From contig JABDDX010000009.1 in assembly GCA_013287375.1 (NCBI GenBank), forward strand, positions 1-37,613: DNA of 37,613 bases, read 5' to 3'. The position numbers were made by a program, and so were the translations under genes. The notes below the pieces were generated by a model. That model ran no database searches. It had not been told where the DNA came from and saw only the letters and a program-made list of their open reading frames with translations. Within the stretch, counting starts at the first letter, position 1, and every line of letters starts with the position of its first letter. The DNA comes from Bacteroidota bacterium. GTDB lineage: Bacteria > Bacteroidota > Bacteroidia > Sphingobacteriales > Sphingobacteriaceae. Shown here in pieces: positions 1 to 8,110 of the stretch.

Positions 1-1030
1 TAGTACGGGTTTTATCAGATTGATCTCCTGTTACAGTTATGTGCAAACCTTTAGGGAAAATTGTTTTTTCTTTTTGGGCGATTAAGGCATTGATCTTGTC
101 AGAAGATTCAATCAAATTCTCGCCGGCGCGTTTACTTACATTTAAGGTAATAACGTTTTTAAAATCTTTGCTGTTAGGTGTTTTTAAGCGCGCATAGCTT
201 TCCTGCTCTAAAAACGAATCTTTTACTTGTGCAATATCACGTAAGTAAATGGCTTGTCCTTTAGGGTTACGAATAACCATAGCGGCTACTTCAGCAGCAT
301 TTTTGTAATCCTTTTTAATGTCGATACTGCGGCGTACACCATCAGTTGTCACTGTACCTGCTGATGAGATGATGTTCTCGTTACCAATTGCCTGGGTAAT
401 ATCGCTAAAACCAAGTTGTACTGCTGCCATTTTATTCATGTCAACATTTATCTGTATTTCAGGCGTTAAGGCACCAATCTCATCAACTTTTGATATTTCT
501 TTAAAGCTCTCAATATCATCTTTCAAATTGTCGGCATATTCTTTCAATTTTTTCAGATCATAATCGCCCGAAATATTCACATACAAAATTGGTAAATCGG
601 CAACATTGATATCAGAAATGGTAGACTCCTTTAAATTCACATCCCCCTGTGGCAAATCCTGTTGAGCTTTATCAACAGCTTCTTTCACATCCTGTTTAGC
701 ATCCCTTATATTAACATTAGCGTTAAACTCGCATGTTATTGAGGATACATTTTGCAGTGAATTTGATGTTACCTTTTTTAAGCCTTTTAATGATTTTAGT
801 TGTTTTTCAAGCTGCCTTGTAACTAGCAACTCAATATTTTGAGGTGATTGACCATTATAAACGGTTGTTACGAAAACTTTTGACTGCGCTATATCTGGAA
901 AATTTTCCTTCGGTAGGTTATTGTAACTGACAAGCCCTAATACGGTAATCAAAAATATCAGCACATAAATGGCTGTTTTATTTTCGATTGCCCAGCTTGA
1001 TGGTTTAAATTCTTTGTTGAGATCTTTCAT
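1..1030 (-). CDS. RND efflux pump inner-membrane subunit (N-terminal part, runs off left edge)
   Basis: This is the proton-driven transporter subunit of a tripartite efflux system of the AcrB/MexB (HAE1) family, expected in the inner membrane. The frame is open from the ATG at 1028-1030 to the window edge, giving 343 of about 1040 residues. It starts MKDLNKEFKPSSWAIENKTA, followed by transmembrane helix 1 (about residues 20-36) and the family's N-terminal pattern YNNLPKENFPDIAQSKVFV, then the periplasmic pore-domain segment with SPQNIELLVTRQLE. It is the last visible gene of the leftward operon tetR-tolC-adaptor-pump, 23 bases after the adaptor, so it is presumably co-transcribed and under the same repressor. 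The substrate cannot be told from this part. Family assignment is firm; drug versus other solute export is inference. Confidence 0.93.
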   Translation of the reverse strand, partial: MKDLNKEFKPSSWAIENKTAIYVLIFLITVLGLVSYNNLPKENFPDIAQSKVFVTTVYNGQSPQNIELLVTRQLEKQLKSLKGLKKVTSNSLQNVSSITCEFNANVNIRDAKQDVKEAVDKAQQDLPQGDVNLKESTISDINVADLPILYVNISGDYDLKKLKEYADNLKDDIESFKEISKVDEIGALTPEIQINVDMNKMAAVQLGFSDITQAIGNENIISSAGTVTTDGVRRSIDIKKDYKNAAEVAAMVIRNPKGQAIYLRDIAQVKDSFLEQESYARLKTPNSKDFKNVITLNVSKRAGENLIESSDKINALIAQKEKTIFPKGLHITVTGDQSDKTRT

Positions 1031-1053
1031 GTTAGATCAATATTTTATAAAAA

Positions 1054-2160
1054 TTAATTAACGGATTGAATAACTCTCACTCTGTCGCCATCTTCCAAAT
1101 CAGACGCGCCATCAGTTATTAACTGATCGCCATTTGAAAGGCCCGATTTTATCTCAGTAAGGCCATTGGATGTAGCACCTTCGGTAATCCCTTTACGTTT
1201 TGCAACACCATTGTCATTAACAAAAACATAATCACCATTTTCAGATTTTTGAATGCTACTTACCGGTATAGCGAAAGCATTGGCTTTTGAATAATTAGCG
1301 ATCTTAATAACGGCAGTCATGTTAGGGCGAAAATCCATGCGATGAGGAAGTTTAACCTCTACGGCAAAGCTGCGAGATGAAGGATCAATAACCTTTGCAG
1401 CGAATGAGATACGGGTTTTAAGCGAATCATTTGCATCAGGTATCAATACGTTAACGCTATCACCCTGATTTACGCTACCTGAATAAGATTCGGGTACATC
1501 TGCCTTTACTTTTAACACATCAGCATTTACTATGCGAATGCCTGTTGAGCCCGGTGCGGCAACCTGCCCGAGTTTTAAATCCATCTGATCTACAGTACCA
1601 TTAATTGGTGATACGATACGATACATATCAGCTTGCTGGCGTAAGGAAGAAACTTGTTTTTGAGCAGTTTGTAATTGCGTTTGTGCCTGCAAAAACTGAA
1701 CTTCAGTACCAATTTTTTGATCCCAAAGGTTTTTTTGGCGTTGGTATAAAGTGTTAGATAAATTTTCTTGTGCCTGCGCCTGCGCAATATTTTGTACCAA
1801 TACGCTATTATCTAACTGTGCCAATACTTGTCCTTTATGCACATGATCGCCCACTTTTACATTAATAGCAGTTATAATAGCATTTGCCTGTGGATATGCC
1901 GTTACGTTATCCTGTGCATCTATCCTGCCCTGTATTTGCACATAATTGGTAAATCGCCCCGCCTTAACAGCAATAACACTTATATCGGCGATTTTTGATG
2001 AATCCTGCCCGCCGATTTGAGCCTGTAATGCGGTAATTTTGGAATTTAATTCGGCTTGTTGCTTTTGCAGATCAGCCAATTCAGCTTTTTTATCCTTTGG
2101 TTTGTTGTTTGAGCATGCTGCCAGAAACAGTACTGCTGATATGTATAATATTTTTTTCAT
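1054..2160 (-). CDS. RND efflux membrane fusion (periplasmic adaptor) lipoprotein
   Basis: Periplasmic adaptor of the HlyD/AcrA family that bridges the RND pump and the TolC-type outer-membrane channel. The 368-residue protein begins with a lipoprotein signal (lipobox FLAAC, Cys16). A short coiled coil lies at about residues 25-50 (ELADLQKQQAELNSKITALQ). Next comes the biotinyl-lipoyl half-motif VKVGDHVHKGQVLAQLD, an alpha-hairpin rich in Gln and Ala (IAQAQAQENLSNTLYQRQ), the second lipoyl half (SPINGTVDQMDLKLGQVAAPG), and beta-barrel and membrane-proximal domains. It lies between the tolC-like gene (26 bases) and the pump gene (23 bases) on the same strand. The length is typical. I am sure of the family; the transported compound is unknown. 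Confidence 0.95.
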   Translation of the reverse strand: MKKILYISAVLFLAACSNNKPKDKKAELADLQKQQAELNSKITALQAQIGGQDSSKIADISVIAVKAGRFTNYVQIQGRIDAQDNVTAYPQANAIITAINVKVGDHVHKGQVLAQLDNSVLVQNIAQAQAQENLSNTLYQRQKNLWDQKIGTEVQFLQAQTQLQTAQKQVSSLRQQADMYRIVSPINGTVDQMDLKLGQVAAPGSTGIRIVNADVLKVKADVPESYSGSVNQGDSVNVLIPDANDSLKTRISFAAKVIDPSSRSFAVEVKLPHRMDFRPNMTAVIKIANYSKANAFAIPVSSIQKSENGDYVFVNDNGVAKRKGITEGATSNGLTEIKSGLSNGDQLITDGASDLEDGDRVRVIQSVN

Positions 2161-2186
2161 GTGTCTTATTTTATATCGTGATATGT

Positions 2187-3545
2187 TTATTGAATACGTC
2201 CGTAAGCCTGATCAAGATCAACTTTACTAATTAAAGCGTCATATAAGCTTTGTATGTATGAGTTATCTGCGCTATCGAGATCGGTTTGTGCCTGAGTAAC
2301 CTCAATGCTTGAACCAACGCCCTGTGAATATTTAATTTTTGCTACCCTTAACACTTCTTCGGCAAGGCCCATATTTTCTTTTTGGCTTTTTAGGGATTGT
2401 AAACCATTAATATAAGTGATACGGGCTTTGTTAGCCTGCAGCCCTATTCCGTTGCGAAGGTTAAACAAATCGTTTTCGGTTTTTATGATGGCGATTTTTG
2501 ATTCCCTAACCTGGTTAAGGTGCTGGAAGCCTGTAAAAATCGGCACATTTAAAGTTAGGCCGATATAACTGGATGGATAATTAGCAGAATATAAATTGCC
2601 AAATGAATTGTTTTGAAAACTTGTACCGTAATTTGCAAAGGCTGAAAGGCTTGGCAAATACTGTGCTTTTTTGCTCTTTAGATCATATTCATTTAATCTT
2701 TTCTGAGTTTCCAGCAAGCTATATTCAATCCTGTTGTGATAAAACGATGTATCAGAACTATTTGCTATGGCATCGTTAAAATTGATATCTTCCAGTTTAT
2801 CGGTTAGTGTAAGCTCATCGGTAATAGCCATTCCCATCTGGAATTTTAACAGCTCGTTATTCAGTTCCAATAGTCTGACAGTATTATCTCTCGACGTAAC
2901 CAGGTTATTATACTGAACAGTTAATCGCTGTACGTCTATTTGCTCGGCCAAACCCTGTTTGTTTTCGGCAGTGGTTTGATCTAATTGCTGTTTTAATTGT
3001 TTGATGTTTGCGTCAAGCAATTTTATTTGCTCGTTACTTACCAAAACCTGATAATAGGCTTTAGTTACACTAACGTTAGCTTCAATACGAGAACGTGTTA
3101 AACTGCGTTCGTAAAGTTCTTTATAAGTTTTACTAGCCTTTACACCAACCAGATAATTACCATCAAAAATCTTTTGGGTAAGATTTAAAGCGGCAGTAGT
3201 TTGATAATTTAATCCAAGCTTAAATGGCGCTAAGGTACCCTTAGGTACGGTTGATTCAAATGAAGACACATCAACCAACGTTACCGGCAGCCTAAGGTAA
3301 TCCTGAAATTGGGCCGTTCCGCTAATTTGCGGTAAACCCTGGCCAATGGTTTCTTTAACTTTATAGCCAGCGCTTTTAACATCTAAACCTGCGTTTACCA
3401 CAGAATCCTGATGTTGATAAGCATAGCTTATACATTCGGCCAGGCTATAATTATGAGTGTGTCCGGTATCAGGTGGGGCTTGCTGCGCGTAGCTTTTAAC
3501 AGCTATGCCACAAAGTAAGGCTCCGGCAATAATTAATTTTCTCAT
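2187..3545 (-). CDS. TolC-family outer membrane efflux protein
   Basis: Outer-membrane channel of the tripartite pump. The open frame extends upstream to 3587, but I choose the ATG at 3543-3545 because it begins a clean signal peptide (MRKLIIAGALLCGIAVKSYA, cleavage expected near YA-QQ); the upstream 14 residues are polar and would spoil it. The mature protein (452 residues with signal) has the two-fold repeated outer-membrane-efflux domains, long helices rich in Gln, Asn and Ala (VTKAYYQVLVSNEQIKLLD, near residues 170-190) and the C-terminal half-repeat (YSQGVGSSIEVTQAQTDLD). It sits 83 bases after tetR and 26 before the adaptor, so a single leftward transcript is likely. Confidence 0.94.
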   Translation of the reverse strand: MRKLIIAGALLCGIAVKSYAQQAPPDTGHTHNYSLAECISYAYQHQDSVVNAGLDVKSAGYKVKETIGQGLPQISGTAQFQDYLRLPVTLVDVSSFESTVPKGTLAPFKLGLNYQTTAALNLTQKIFDGNYLVGVKASKTYKELYERSLTRSRIEANVSVTKAYYQVLVSNEQIKLLDANIKQLKQQLDQTTAENKQGLAEQIDVQRLTVQYNNLVTSRDNTVRLLELNNELLKFQMGMAITDELTLTDKLEDINFNDAIANSSDTSFYHNRIEYSLLETQKRLNEYDLKSKKAQYLPSLSAFANYGTSFQNNSFGNLYSANYPSSYIGLTLNVPIFTGFQHLNQVRESKIAIIKTENDLFNLRNGIGLQANKARITYINGLQSLKSQKENMGLAEEVLRVAKIKYSQGVGSSIEVTQAQTDLDSADNSYIQSLYDALISKVDLDQAYGRIQ

Positions 3546-3628
3546 TTGTATATATGTGTGAATAGGGTATTTATTTAATTTTTTCAAATATGTTTAGCGG
3601 GATTGACAGCAGTATGTCAGTAGTGTTA

Positions 3629-4240
3629 TCAATCCGGTTTATTGTTTTTATATTGATCTAAAAGTTTATAGCCTTCTAGTGTACATACGCCATAGTTAAA
3701 ATGCTCCTGAAACTGTTGTTGTACCTTCCAGGTATTATATTCAGCTATTGGAAATACTGATGCATCAAACCCAAGTTCAATCTGATTCACCCGCATTCTG
3801 GATATTATTTTAACATCAATATCGGGTCTTATATAACCCTGGGTTATTCCCTTGGTTAACAGCTCTTCCAGCGTCTGTATTACTACACCTGATTTAAAGT
3901 TTTGAAACTCTTTCCATGCCTGTGGATGATACTTTTGCATATCATGGATCACAATAGGATTAATCCGGGAAATTATTTCTTCAGAACAATTCATCATATT
4001 GATCATTTCCTCTATCACATTACCGGACTTGCTGATAATCTCAGCCATTTGATCTTCATCTTCCTTCAGCTTCTTTTTTACCAGGGCAATAACCAGATCA
4101 TTTTTGTCCTTAAAAAAATGATAGATAGTTTTTTTTGATATACCCAAATGCCTGGCGATATCATCCATGGTAACGCTTTTTATGCCAGCCTTTAAAAAAA
4201 GCTCTTCGCCACCCTCAATTATTCTTTCTATTGTAATCAT
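3629..4240 (-). CDS. TetR/AcrR-family transcriptional regulator of the efflux operon
   Basis: A 203-residue one-component repressor of the TetR family. The N-terminal helix-turn-helix is clear: GGEELFLKAGIKSVTMDDIA followed by RHLGISKKTIYHFFKDKNDL (about residues 10-50). The rest is the all-helical ligand and dimerisation domain, with no recognisable ligand motif. It is the first gene of a leftward cluster with the TolC, adaptor and RND genes, the usual place for a local regulator of efflux. Its own promoter carries an inverted repeat (4262-4293), so autoregulation and co-regulation of the pump are the obvious hypothesis. The purB gene starts divergently about 110 bases away. Family certain; operator and ligand inferred. 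Confidence 0.93.
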   Translation of the reverse strand: MITIERIIEGGEELFLKAGIKSVTMDDIARHLGISKKTIYHFFKDKNDLVIALVKKKLKEDEDQMAEIISKSGNVIEEMINMMNCSEEIISRINPIVIHDMQKYHPQAWKEFQNFKSGVVIQTLEELLTKGITQGYIRPDIDVKIISRMRVNQIELGFDASVFPIAEYNTWKVQQQFQEHFNYGVCTLEGYKLLDQYKNNKPD

Positions 4241-4254
4241 CTGTAATTTCGAAA

Positions 4255-4285
4255 CAAAACTATGGAAACATTTTTAGATTTCAAA
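4255..4285 (-). promoter_or_regulatory. Bacteroidetes-type promoter of tetR/efflux operon
   Basis: On the minus strand TTTG (plus positions 4282-4285) is followed after exactly 19 bases by TAGTTTTG (4255-4262), a full match to the Bacteroidetes primary-sigma consensus TTTG-N19-TAnnTTTG. The start of transcription would fall about 10 bases before the tetR ATG. It is the best promoter match in the window. Confidence 0.75.
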
Positions 4286-4293
4286 GTTTCCAT
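4262..4293. promoter_or_regulatory. Inverted repeat over the tetR promoter, candidate TetR operator
   Basis: Perfect 8-base arms ATGGAAAC (4262-4269) and GTTTCCAT (4286-4293), separated by 16 bases. On the minus strand the outer arm lies immediately before the -33 TTTG and the inner arm abuts and shares one base with the -7 TAGTTTTG, so a protein bound here would block polymerase. The placement suggests an operator for the adjacent TetR regulator. Binding itself is inference. Confidence 0.6.
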
Positions 4294-4329
4294 TTCAAAT
4301 TACTTTTTACAGACAATCGGCATAATTGT

Positions 4330-4337
4330 TACCTTTG
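4330..4337 (+). promoter_or_regulatory. -7 promoter element of purB
   Basis: TACCTTTG matches TAnnTTTG and lies 15 bases before the purB ATG at 4353. No good -33 TTG is visible at the usual distance. Because it overlaps the TTG at 4326, it also argues against translation starting there. Confidence 0.55.
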
Positions 4338-4352
4338 CAAAAAAATATATTT

Positions 4353-5696
4353 ATGTCACTTTCTCCTCTTTCAGCTATATCGCCAATTGATGGTCGTTAT
4401 CACAATGCAACCGCTCAATTAGCCGGCTACTTTTCTGAATACGCATTAATTAAATACCGGGTATATGTTGAAATTGAGTACTTCATCGCCTTATGCGAGC
4501 ACCCTTTACCTCAATTACAAAACTTTGATAGAAATATAACAGAAAAGTTACGAAACATCTACAAAAATTTTAGTGAAGCTGATGCGCAAAGTATAAAAGA
4601 CATTGAAAAAGTAACCAACCACGATGTTAAAGCGGTTGAATATTTTATAAAACAAGAGTTTGACAAGCTTAATATTGCTGAGTATAAAGAGTTTATACAC
4701 TTTGGTTTGACATCGCAGGATATTAACAATACAGCTATCCCATATAGTTTTAAATTAGCTTTGGCTGATGTTTATTATCCTTTATTTGACGAATTGATAG
4801 GTGTATTAAAAGTATACGCTGCTGAGTGGGATAAAATCCCTATGCTGGCACACACACACGGTCAGCCTGCATCGCCATCTCGTTTGGGTAAGGAAATACA
4901 GGTTTTTGTGGAGCGTTTGGAAAACCAGTTACATCTATTAAAGCAAGTACCCTACTCTGCTAAATTTGGCGGTGCTACGGGTAATTTCAACGCACACAAT
5001 ATCGCTTATGGCAGCATCGACTGGAAAGCATTTGGTAATAATTTTGTAGATAATATTTTAGGGTTGAAACGCTCGCAGTTCACTACGCAGATTGAGCATT
5101 ATGATAATTTCGCTGCGCAATGTGACGCATTGAAAAGGATTAATAATATACTGATTGATTTGGACAGGGATATGTGGTCTTATATATCCATGAACTATTT
5201 CAAGCAAAAAATAAAAGCCGGCGAAGTGGGTTCATCGGCTATGCCACATAAAGTAAACCCGATAGATTTTGAAAACTCTGAAGGTAACTTAGGCTTAGCT
5301 AACGCAATATTTGAACATTTAGCGGCGAAGTTGCCGGTATCAAGGTTACAGCGTGACCTTACCGATTCAACCGTATTACGCAATATTGGTGTACCGATTG
5401 GCCATACCGTTATTGCGATGAAGTCAACTATCAAGGGTTTGAATAAATTGTTATTGAATGAAGGTGCGATCAGTGCTGATCTGGAAGCTAACTGGGCTGT
5501 TGTTGCAGAGGCTATACAAACCATTCTACGCCGTGAGGGCTATCCAAACCCATACGAGGCATTAAAAGAGCTTACACGTACCAATACACATATTAATGCG
5601 GATACAATTGCGGAATTTGTACATACTTTACAGGTAAGTGATAGCGTTAAAGAAGAGATTAAGAAGGTATCGCCATCGAATTATACAGGGATTTGA
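4353..5696 (+). CDS. purB: Adenylosuccinate lyase
   Basis: Cytoplasmic enzyme of purine synthesis that cleaves SAICAR to AICAR plus fumarate and adenylosuccinate to AMP plus fumarate. The 447-residue protein opens LSPLSAISPIDGRYHNATAQ, typical of the PurB subfamily with the long N-terminus. It carries the fumarase/aspartase signature SSAMPHKVNPIDFENSEGN and the catalytic-His segment HTHGQPASPSRLGKE. The frame is open from a TTG at 4326, but the ATG at 4353 is preferred because a promoter element covers 4330-4337. It is divergent from tetR with about 110 bases between the two starts, and is probably monocistronic. Housekeeping gene, full length. Confidence 0.97.
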   Translation: MSLSPLSAISPIDGRYHNATAQLAGYFSEYALIKYRVYVEIEYFIALCEHPLPQLQNFDRNITEKLRNIYKNFSEADAQSIKDIEKVTNHDVKAVEYFIKQEFDKLNIAEYKEFIHFGLTSQDINNTAIPYSFKLALADVYYPLFDELIGVLKVYAAEWDKIPMLAHTHGQPASPSRLGKEIQVFVERLENQLHLLKQVPYSAKFGGATGNFNAHNIAYGSIDWKAFGNNFVDNILGLKRSQFTTQIEHYDNFAAQCDALKRINNILIDLDRDMWSYISMNYFKQKIKAGEVGSSAMPHKVNPIDFENSEGNLGLANAIFEHLAAKLPVSRLQRDLTDSTVLRNIGVPIGHTVIAMKSTIKGLNKLLLNEGAISADLEANWAVVAEAIQTILRREGYPNPYEALKELTRTNTHINADTIAEFVHTLQVSDSVKEEIKKVSPSNYTGI

Positions 5697-5702
5697 TTTT
5701 TA

Positions 5703-5774
5703 GGATGTGCAAATATGCGGATGAGTGAATGTGCAGATGATTTTAATTCTTTTCATTCGCACATCTACACATCC
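5703..5774. repeat. Imperfect palindromic repeat after purB
   Basis: Outer arms GGATGTG (5703-5709) and CACATCC (5768-5774), with inner partly matching GTGCAGATG and CATTCGCACATCT segments, form a long imperfect hairpin just after the purB stop. The GATGTGC-type words recur within it. It has no T-tract, so a dispersed palindromic element or 3'-end stabiliser fits better than a classic terminator. Confidence 0.45.
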
Positions 5775-5835
5775 AAAACATAGTCATAACCCGGTCATAA
5801 CAATTTAACAGTGTTAAATAAATCAAAAAGCTACC

Positions 5836-5843
5836 TAAATTTG
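5836..5843 (+). promoter_or_regulatory. -7 promoter element of the Nfu gene
   Basis: TAAATTTG fits TAnnTTTG, 27 bases before the ATG at 5871. The -33 region has only a weak TGTT. Position and match make it the likely promoter. Confidence 0.5.
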
Positions 5844-5870
5844 TTAAAGAATATTTAAAGCGTAATCAAG

Positions 5871-6425
5871 ATGAATATCAACGTATATACTGAGTCTACC
5901 CCGAACCCGGCAACAATGAAGTTTATTGTAAATAAGTTGCTGATTAACGGTAGTGCCGATTTTGCCACTAAAGAAAGTGCTGAAAAATCACCTTTTGCTA
6001 AGGAGCTTTATAAGTTTTCGTTTGTGAACGGCGTTTTCTTTGCCAGTAACTTTGTTACGGTAACTAAAACCGAAGGCAGCGACTGGAATGACCTTTTGCC
6101 AATAGTGAAAGAGTTTGTTAAAGGTGCTGTTGAAGCTGAACTGGCTGTGCAACTAGAGGAACAAGCTGAACAAGGAGACTTTGAAGGTTCGGATATTGAA
6201 GTTAAAATACAACAGATACTACACGATTATGTGCGCCCGGCTGTAGAATCTGACGGTGGCGCTATCACTTACAAATCATTTGATGATGCAGGTGTGGTTA
6301 CTGTAGAGCTTAGAGGTTCATGCAGCGGATGTCCGTCATCAACAGTTACTTTGAAAGCTGGTATTGAAAGCTTATTGAAACGTATGGTACCTGAAGTTAC
6401 CGAAGTGGTTTCTGAAGCGCTATAA
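5871..6425 (+). CDS. Nfu-type iron-sulfur cluster carrier (NifU-like)
   Basis: Carrier that receives Fe-S clusters from the assembly scaffold and delivers them to target enzymes in the cytoplasm. The 184 residues have two domains: an Nfu N-terminal domain (about 1-90, beginning with the family hallmark YTESTPNPATMKFIVNK) and a C-terminal NifU domain (about 107-178) with the cluster-binding pair Cys151 and Cys154 in GSCSGCPSSTVTLKAGIE. Both cysteines are present, so it should be functional. It stands alone between purB and a palindrome-rich gap, with its own -7 element. The family is certain; which client proteins it serves cannot be read from the sequence. Confidence 0.95.
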   Translation: MNINVYTESTPNPATMKFIVNKLLINGSADFATKESAEKSPFAKELYKFSFVNGVFFASNFVTVTKTEGSDWNDLLPIVKEFVKGAVEAELAVQLEEQAEQGDFEGSDIEVKIQQILHDYVRPAVESDGGAITYKSFDDAGVVTVELRGSCSGCPSSTVTLKAGIESLLKRMVPEVTEVVSEAL

Positions 6426-6453
6426 TAGATAACATAAAGAAAATTGTGCGAAG

Positions 6454-6527
6454 GGTGTCACCCTGAGGCACTCGAAGGGTAAGCGTAAAGGCCTGACCAC
6501 ATACTTCGAGAATCTCAGTATGACACC
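6454..6527. repeat. Nested palindromic intergenic element
   Basis: Three arm pairs nest in order: GGTGTCA (6454-6460) with TGACACC (6521-6527), CTGAG (6463-6467) with CTCAG (6514-6518), and CTCGAAG (6471-6477) with CTTCGAG (6504-6510), around a 26-base centre. The left arm reads GGTGTCACCCTGAGGCACTC, a word I recognise from other Bacteroidetes intergenic regions. It looks like a dispersed REP- or MITE-like element. Confidence 0.65.
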
Positions 6528-6719
6528 TTTTCTTTGTTTACGCATTTACATGTATGGCCTCTTCAGACAGTTATAAACTGTCTTTATCCGAGGTCTCAGC
6601 TCAGACTGAAACCAGTGTGGGAAATCAGTGTTGGGCTATACAGAGTGTTAGAAGAAATCATTTTATGGTGCGCCGTAAGTTCAAAATGTCGGTAGAAAAT
6701 TTGTATAAACGCCATTTAG

Positions 6720-6768
6720 CGTGCCATTAGGTACGGAACCTGGCTGATGTTGCGTACCTAACGGCACG
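6720..6768. repeat. 16-base inverted repeat, dispersed palindrome type
   Basis: Arms CGTGCCATTAGGTACG (6720-6735) and CGTACCTAACGGCACG (6753-6768) differ at one pair, which would be a G-U wobble in RNA; the loop is 17 bases. There is no T-tract and no adjacent gene end, so it is probably a dispersed palindromic repeat rather than a terminator. Confidence 0.6.
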
Positions 6769-6803
6769 GTATGTTTGTTTTTATGCTATTATTACCAACA
6801 TTA

Positions 6804-6823
6804 AACCCCGACGGGGTTCTTTT
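6804..6823. terminator. Short GC hairpin, possible terminator
   Basis: AACCCC (6804-6809) pairs with GGGGTT (6813-6818) around GAC and is followed by CTTTT on the plus strand. It lies 380 bases after the Nfu stop, so its role as that gene's terminator is uncertain; it could equally be another dispersed palindrome. Confidence 0.4.
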
Positions 6824-6873
6824 AAATAATGAGATTGCATACGGTTAGATTTCGACTGCGCTTGTAGGTCCCT

Positions 6874-7665
6874 TTACTTAAAATACTTCTGTATGTAATC
6901 CAATAACTCTGCTGTTATTTTGCCGTTGGTGGCAACCAGTTCCCGGGTATCAATTACTTCATCACCACCGCTGAAATTTATCACGTCCCCTCCTGCTTGC
7001 TTTACGATTAGTATTCCGGCTGCTACATCCCATGCGTTTAGATTATATTCATAGAAAGCTTCAAAACGTCCGCAAGCGGTATAAGCCAGATCGACAGCTG
7101 CTGAACCCATACGGCGTAGGCCGTGCGAGCTTTTCATTAGTTCGGTGAACAGGTTGATATAGGCCGCTTGTTTAGTAAAATCGTAATATGGGAAGCCAGT
7201 CGCCAGTAAACTGGTGGCAACGGTTGGGTTGTTACTTACTTTAATTTCTTTACCATTTAAATAGGCTGGTGAGCCTTTGCTGGCATAAAAGCATTCGTCC
7301 TGATTGACTTCGTATACTACACCCAATACTAATTCATCGTATTCTTTTAGCGCGATACTTACTGAAAATACAGGTAAACCATGGATAAAATTGGTAGTAC
7401 CATCTAAAGGATCAATTATCCAGTTGAATCGTTCGCCAATTTTGGTTTTTGTTTTTTCTTCAGTGATGAAGCCCGCTTCGGGGAGGATTTCTTCCAATCC
7501 GGCTACAATGATCTGTTCGGCGGTTTTATCTACATAAGAAACCAGATCATTTAATCCTTTGTATTCTATTTTAGCAGGATCGAACGTTTTTCTTTGTTCG
7601 CGGATGAATGCGCTGGCTTTTTTGGAAACCTCAATAACTTTATTGGTTATCTGAATGTACTGCAT
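6874..7665 (-). CDS. Inositol monophosphatase family protein
   Basis: Mg-dependent phosphatase of the IMPase/SuhB family, cytoplasmic, 263 residues, normal length. The metal- and lithium-binding motifs are intact: GFITEE (Glu69/70), IIDPLDGTTNFIHG (Asp85, Asp88) and NAWDVAAGILIVKQAGG (Asp213). The natural substrate may be inositol-1-phosphate or a related sugar phosphate; sequence alone does not decide. Its start lies inside the last 26 bases of the upstream gtrA-like gene, so translation is probably coupled, and it is the last gene of the leftward mtaB-lgt-gtrA-IMPase cluster. No terminator hairpin directly follows its stop. Confidence 0.94.
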   Translation of the reverse strand: MQYIQITNKVIEVSKKASAFIREQRKTFDPAKIEYKGLNDLVSYVDKTAEQIIVAGLEEILPEAGFITEEKTKTKIGERFNWIIDPLDGTTNFIHGLPVFSVSIALKEYDELVLGVVYEVNQDECFYASKGSPAYLNGKEIKVSNNPTVATSLLATGFPYYDFTKQAAYINLFTELMKSSHGLRRMGSAAVDLAYTACGRFEAFYEYNLNAWDVAAGILIVKQAGGDVINFSGGDEVIDTRELVATNGKITAELLDYIQKYFK

Positions 7666-8110
7666 GGTGCCTTAGTGACAAGCTGAATGAGAATAATTTA
7701 TGTACAAAAAAACTGGCAAAAAATAAACTTAGCGCAGCTACGATACGTGCTACGGGGGGGTACATGTTAAAGTCCTGGATTAGTATTTTAATTGCACCCA
7801 AATTAGCAAAAAAGCCAATAGTAGCAACAGAAATGAAGCGTGCGAATTGTTTATAAGGGGCCAGTTTTGATTCCGTAAAAACCAGGTACCGGGTGATCAG
7901 AAAATTCACCATTACACCCATAAAAAATGATATAGCTAATGATATGGTTGAATTACGCACAGTAGCATTGAAAATATGATAAGTTTTTTCGGTAAGCAGG
8001 TTATGATAAAAAAGGTAAAAAGCGGATATATCTACTATAAAACCAGCTCCTGCTGAAAGCACAAATCGTACAACCTGGTTATTGATTAGTTTTTTTGTAG
8101 TACTAACCAT
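7640..8110 (-). CDS. GtrA-family membrane protein
   Basis: Small integral membrane protein of the GtrA/DPMS family (156 residues). Members are thought to help move lipid-linked sugars across the inner membrane or to support surface-polysaccharide glycosylation. It opens [20 protein letters not shown] and has four hydrophobic helices (about residues 12-32, 50-72, 88-106 and 117-138) with the family's [15 protein letters not shown] loop. It overlaps lgt upstream by 8 bases and the inositol monophosphatase gene downstream by 26 bases, evidence for a tight operon. No glycosyltransferase partner lies next to it, so its actual client is unknown. Confidence 0.85.
   Translation of the reverse strand: MVSTTKKLINNQVVRFVLSAGAGFIVDISAFYLFYHNLLTEKTYHIFNATVRNSTISLAISFFMGVMVNFLITRYLVFTESKLAPYKQFARFISVATIGFFANLGAIKILIQDFNMYPPVARIVAALSLFFASFFVHKLFSFSLSLRHHAVHSDNQ

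Larger units (their letters stand above)
6426..6873. other. Gene-free gap with several palindromes
   Basis: No credible coding frame is seen between the convergent Nfu and inositol monophosphatase genes. Besides the three palindromes listed separately (6454-6527, 6720-6768, 6804-6818), there is a small hairpin with 7-base arms GACAGTT and AACTGTC at 6566-6582. The stretch looks like an accumulation site for dispersed intergenic elements. Confidence 0.6.
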
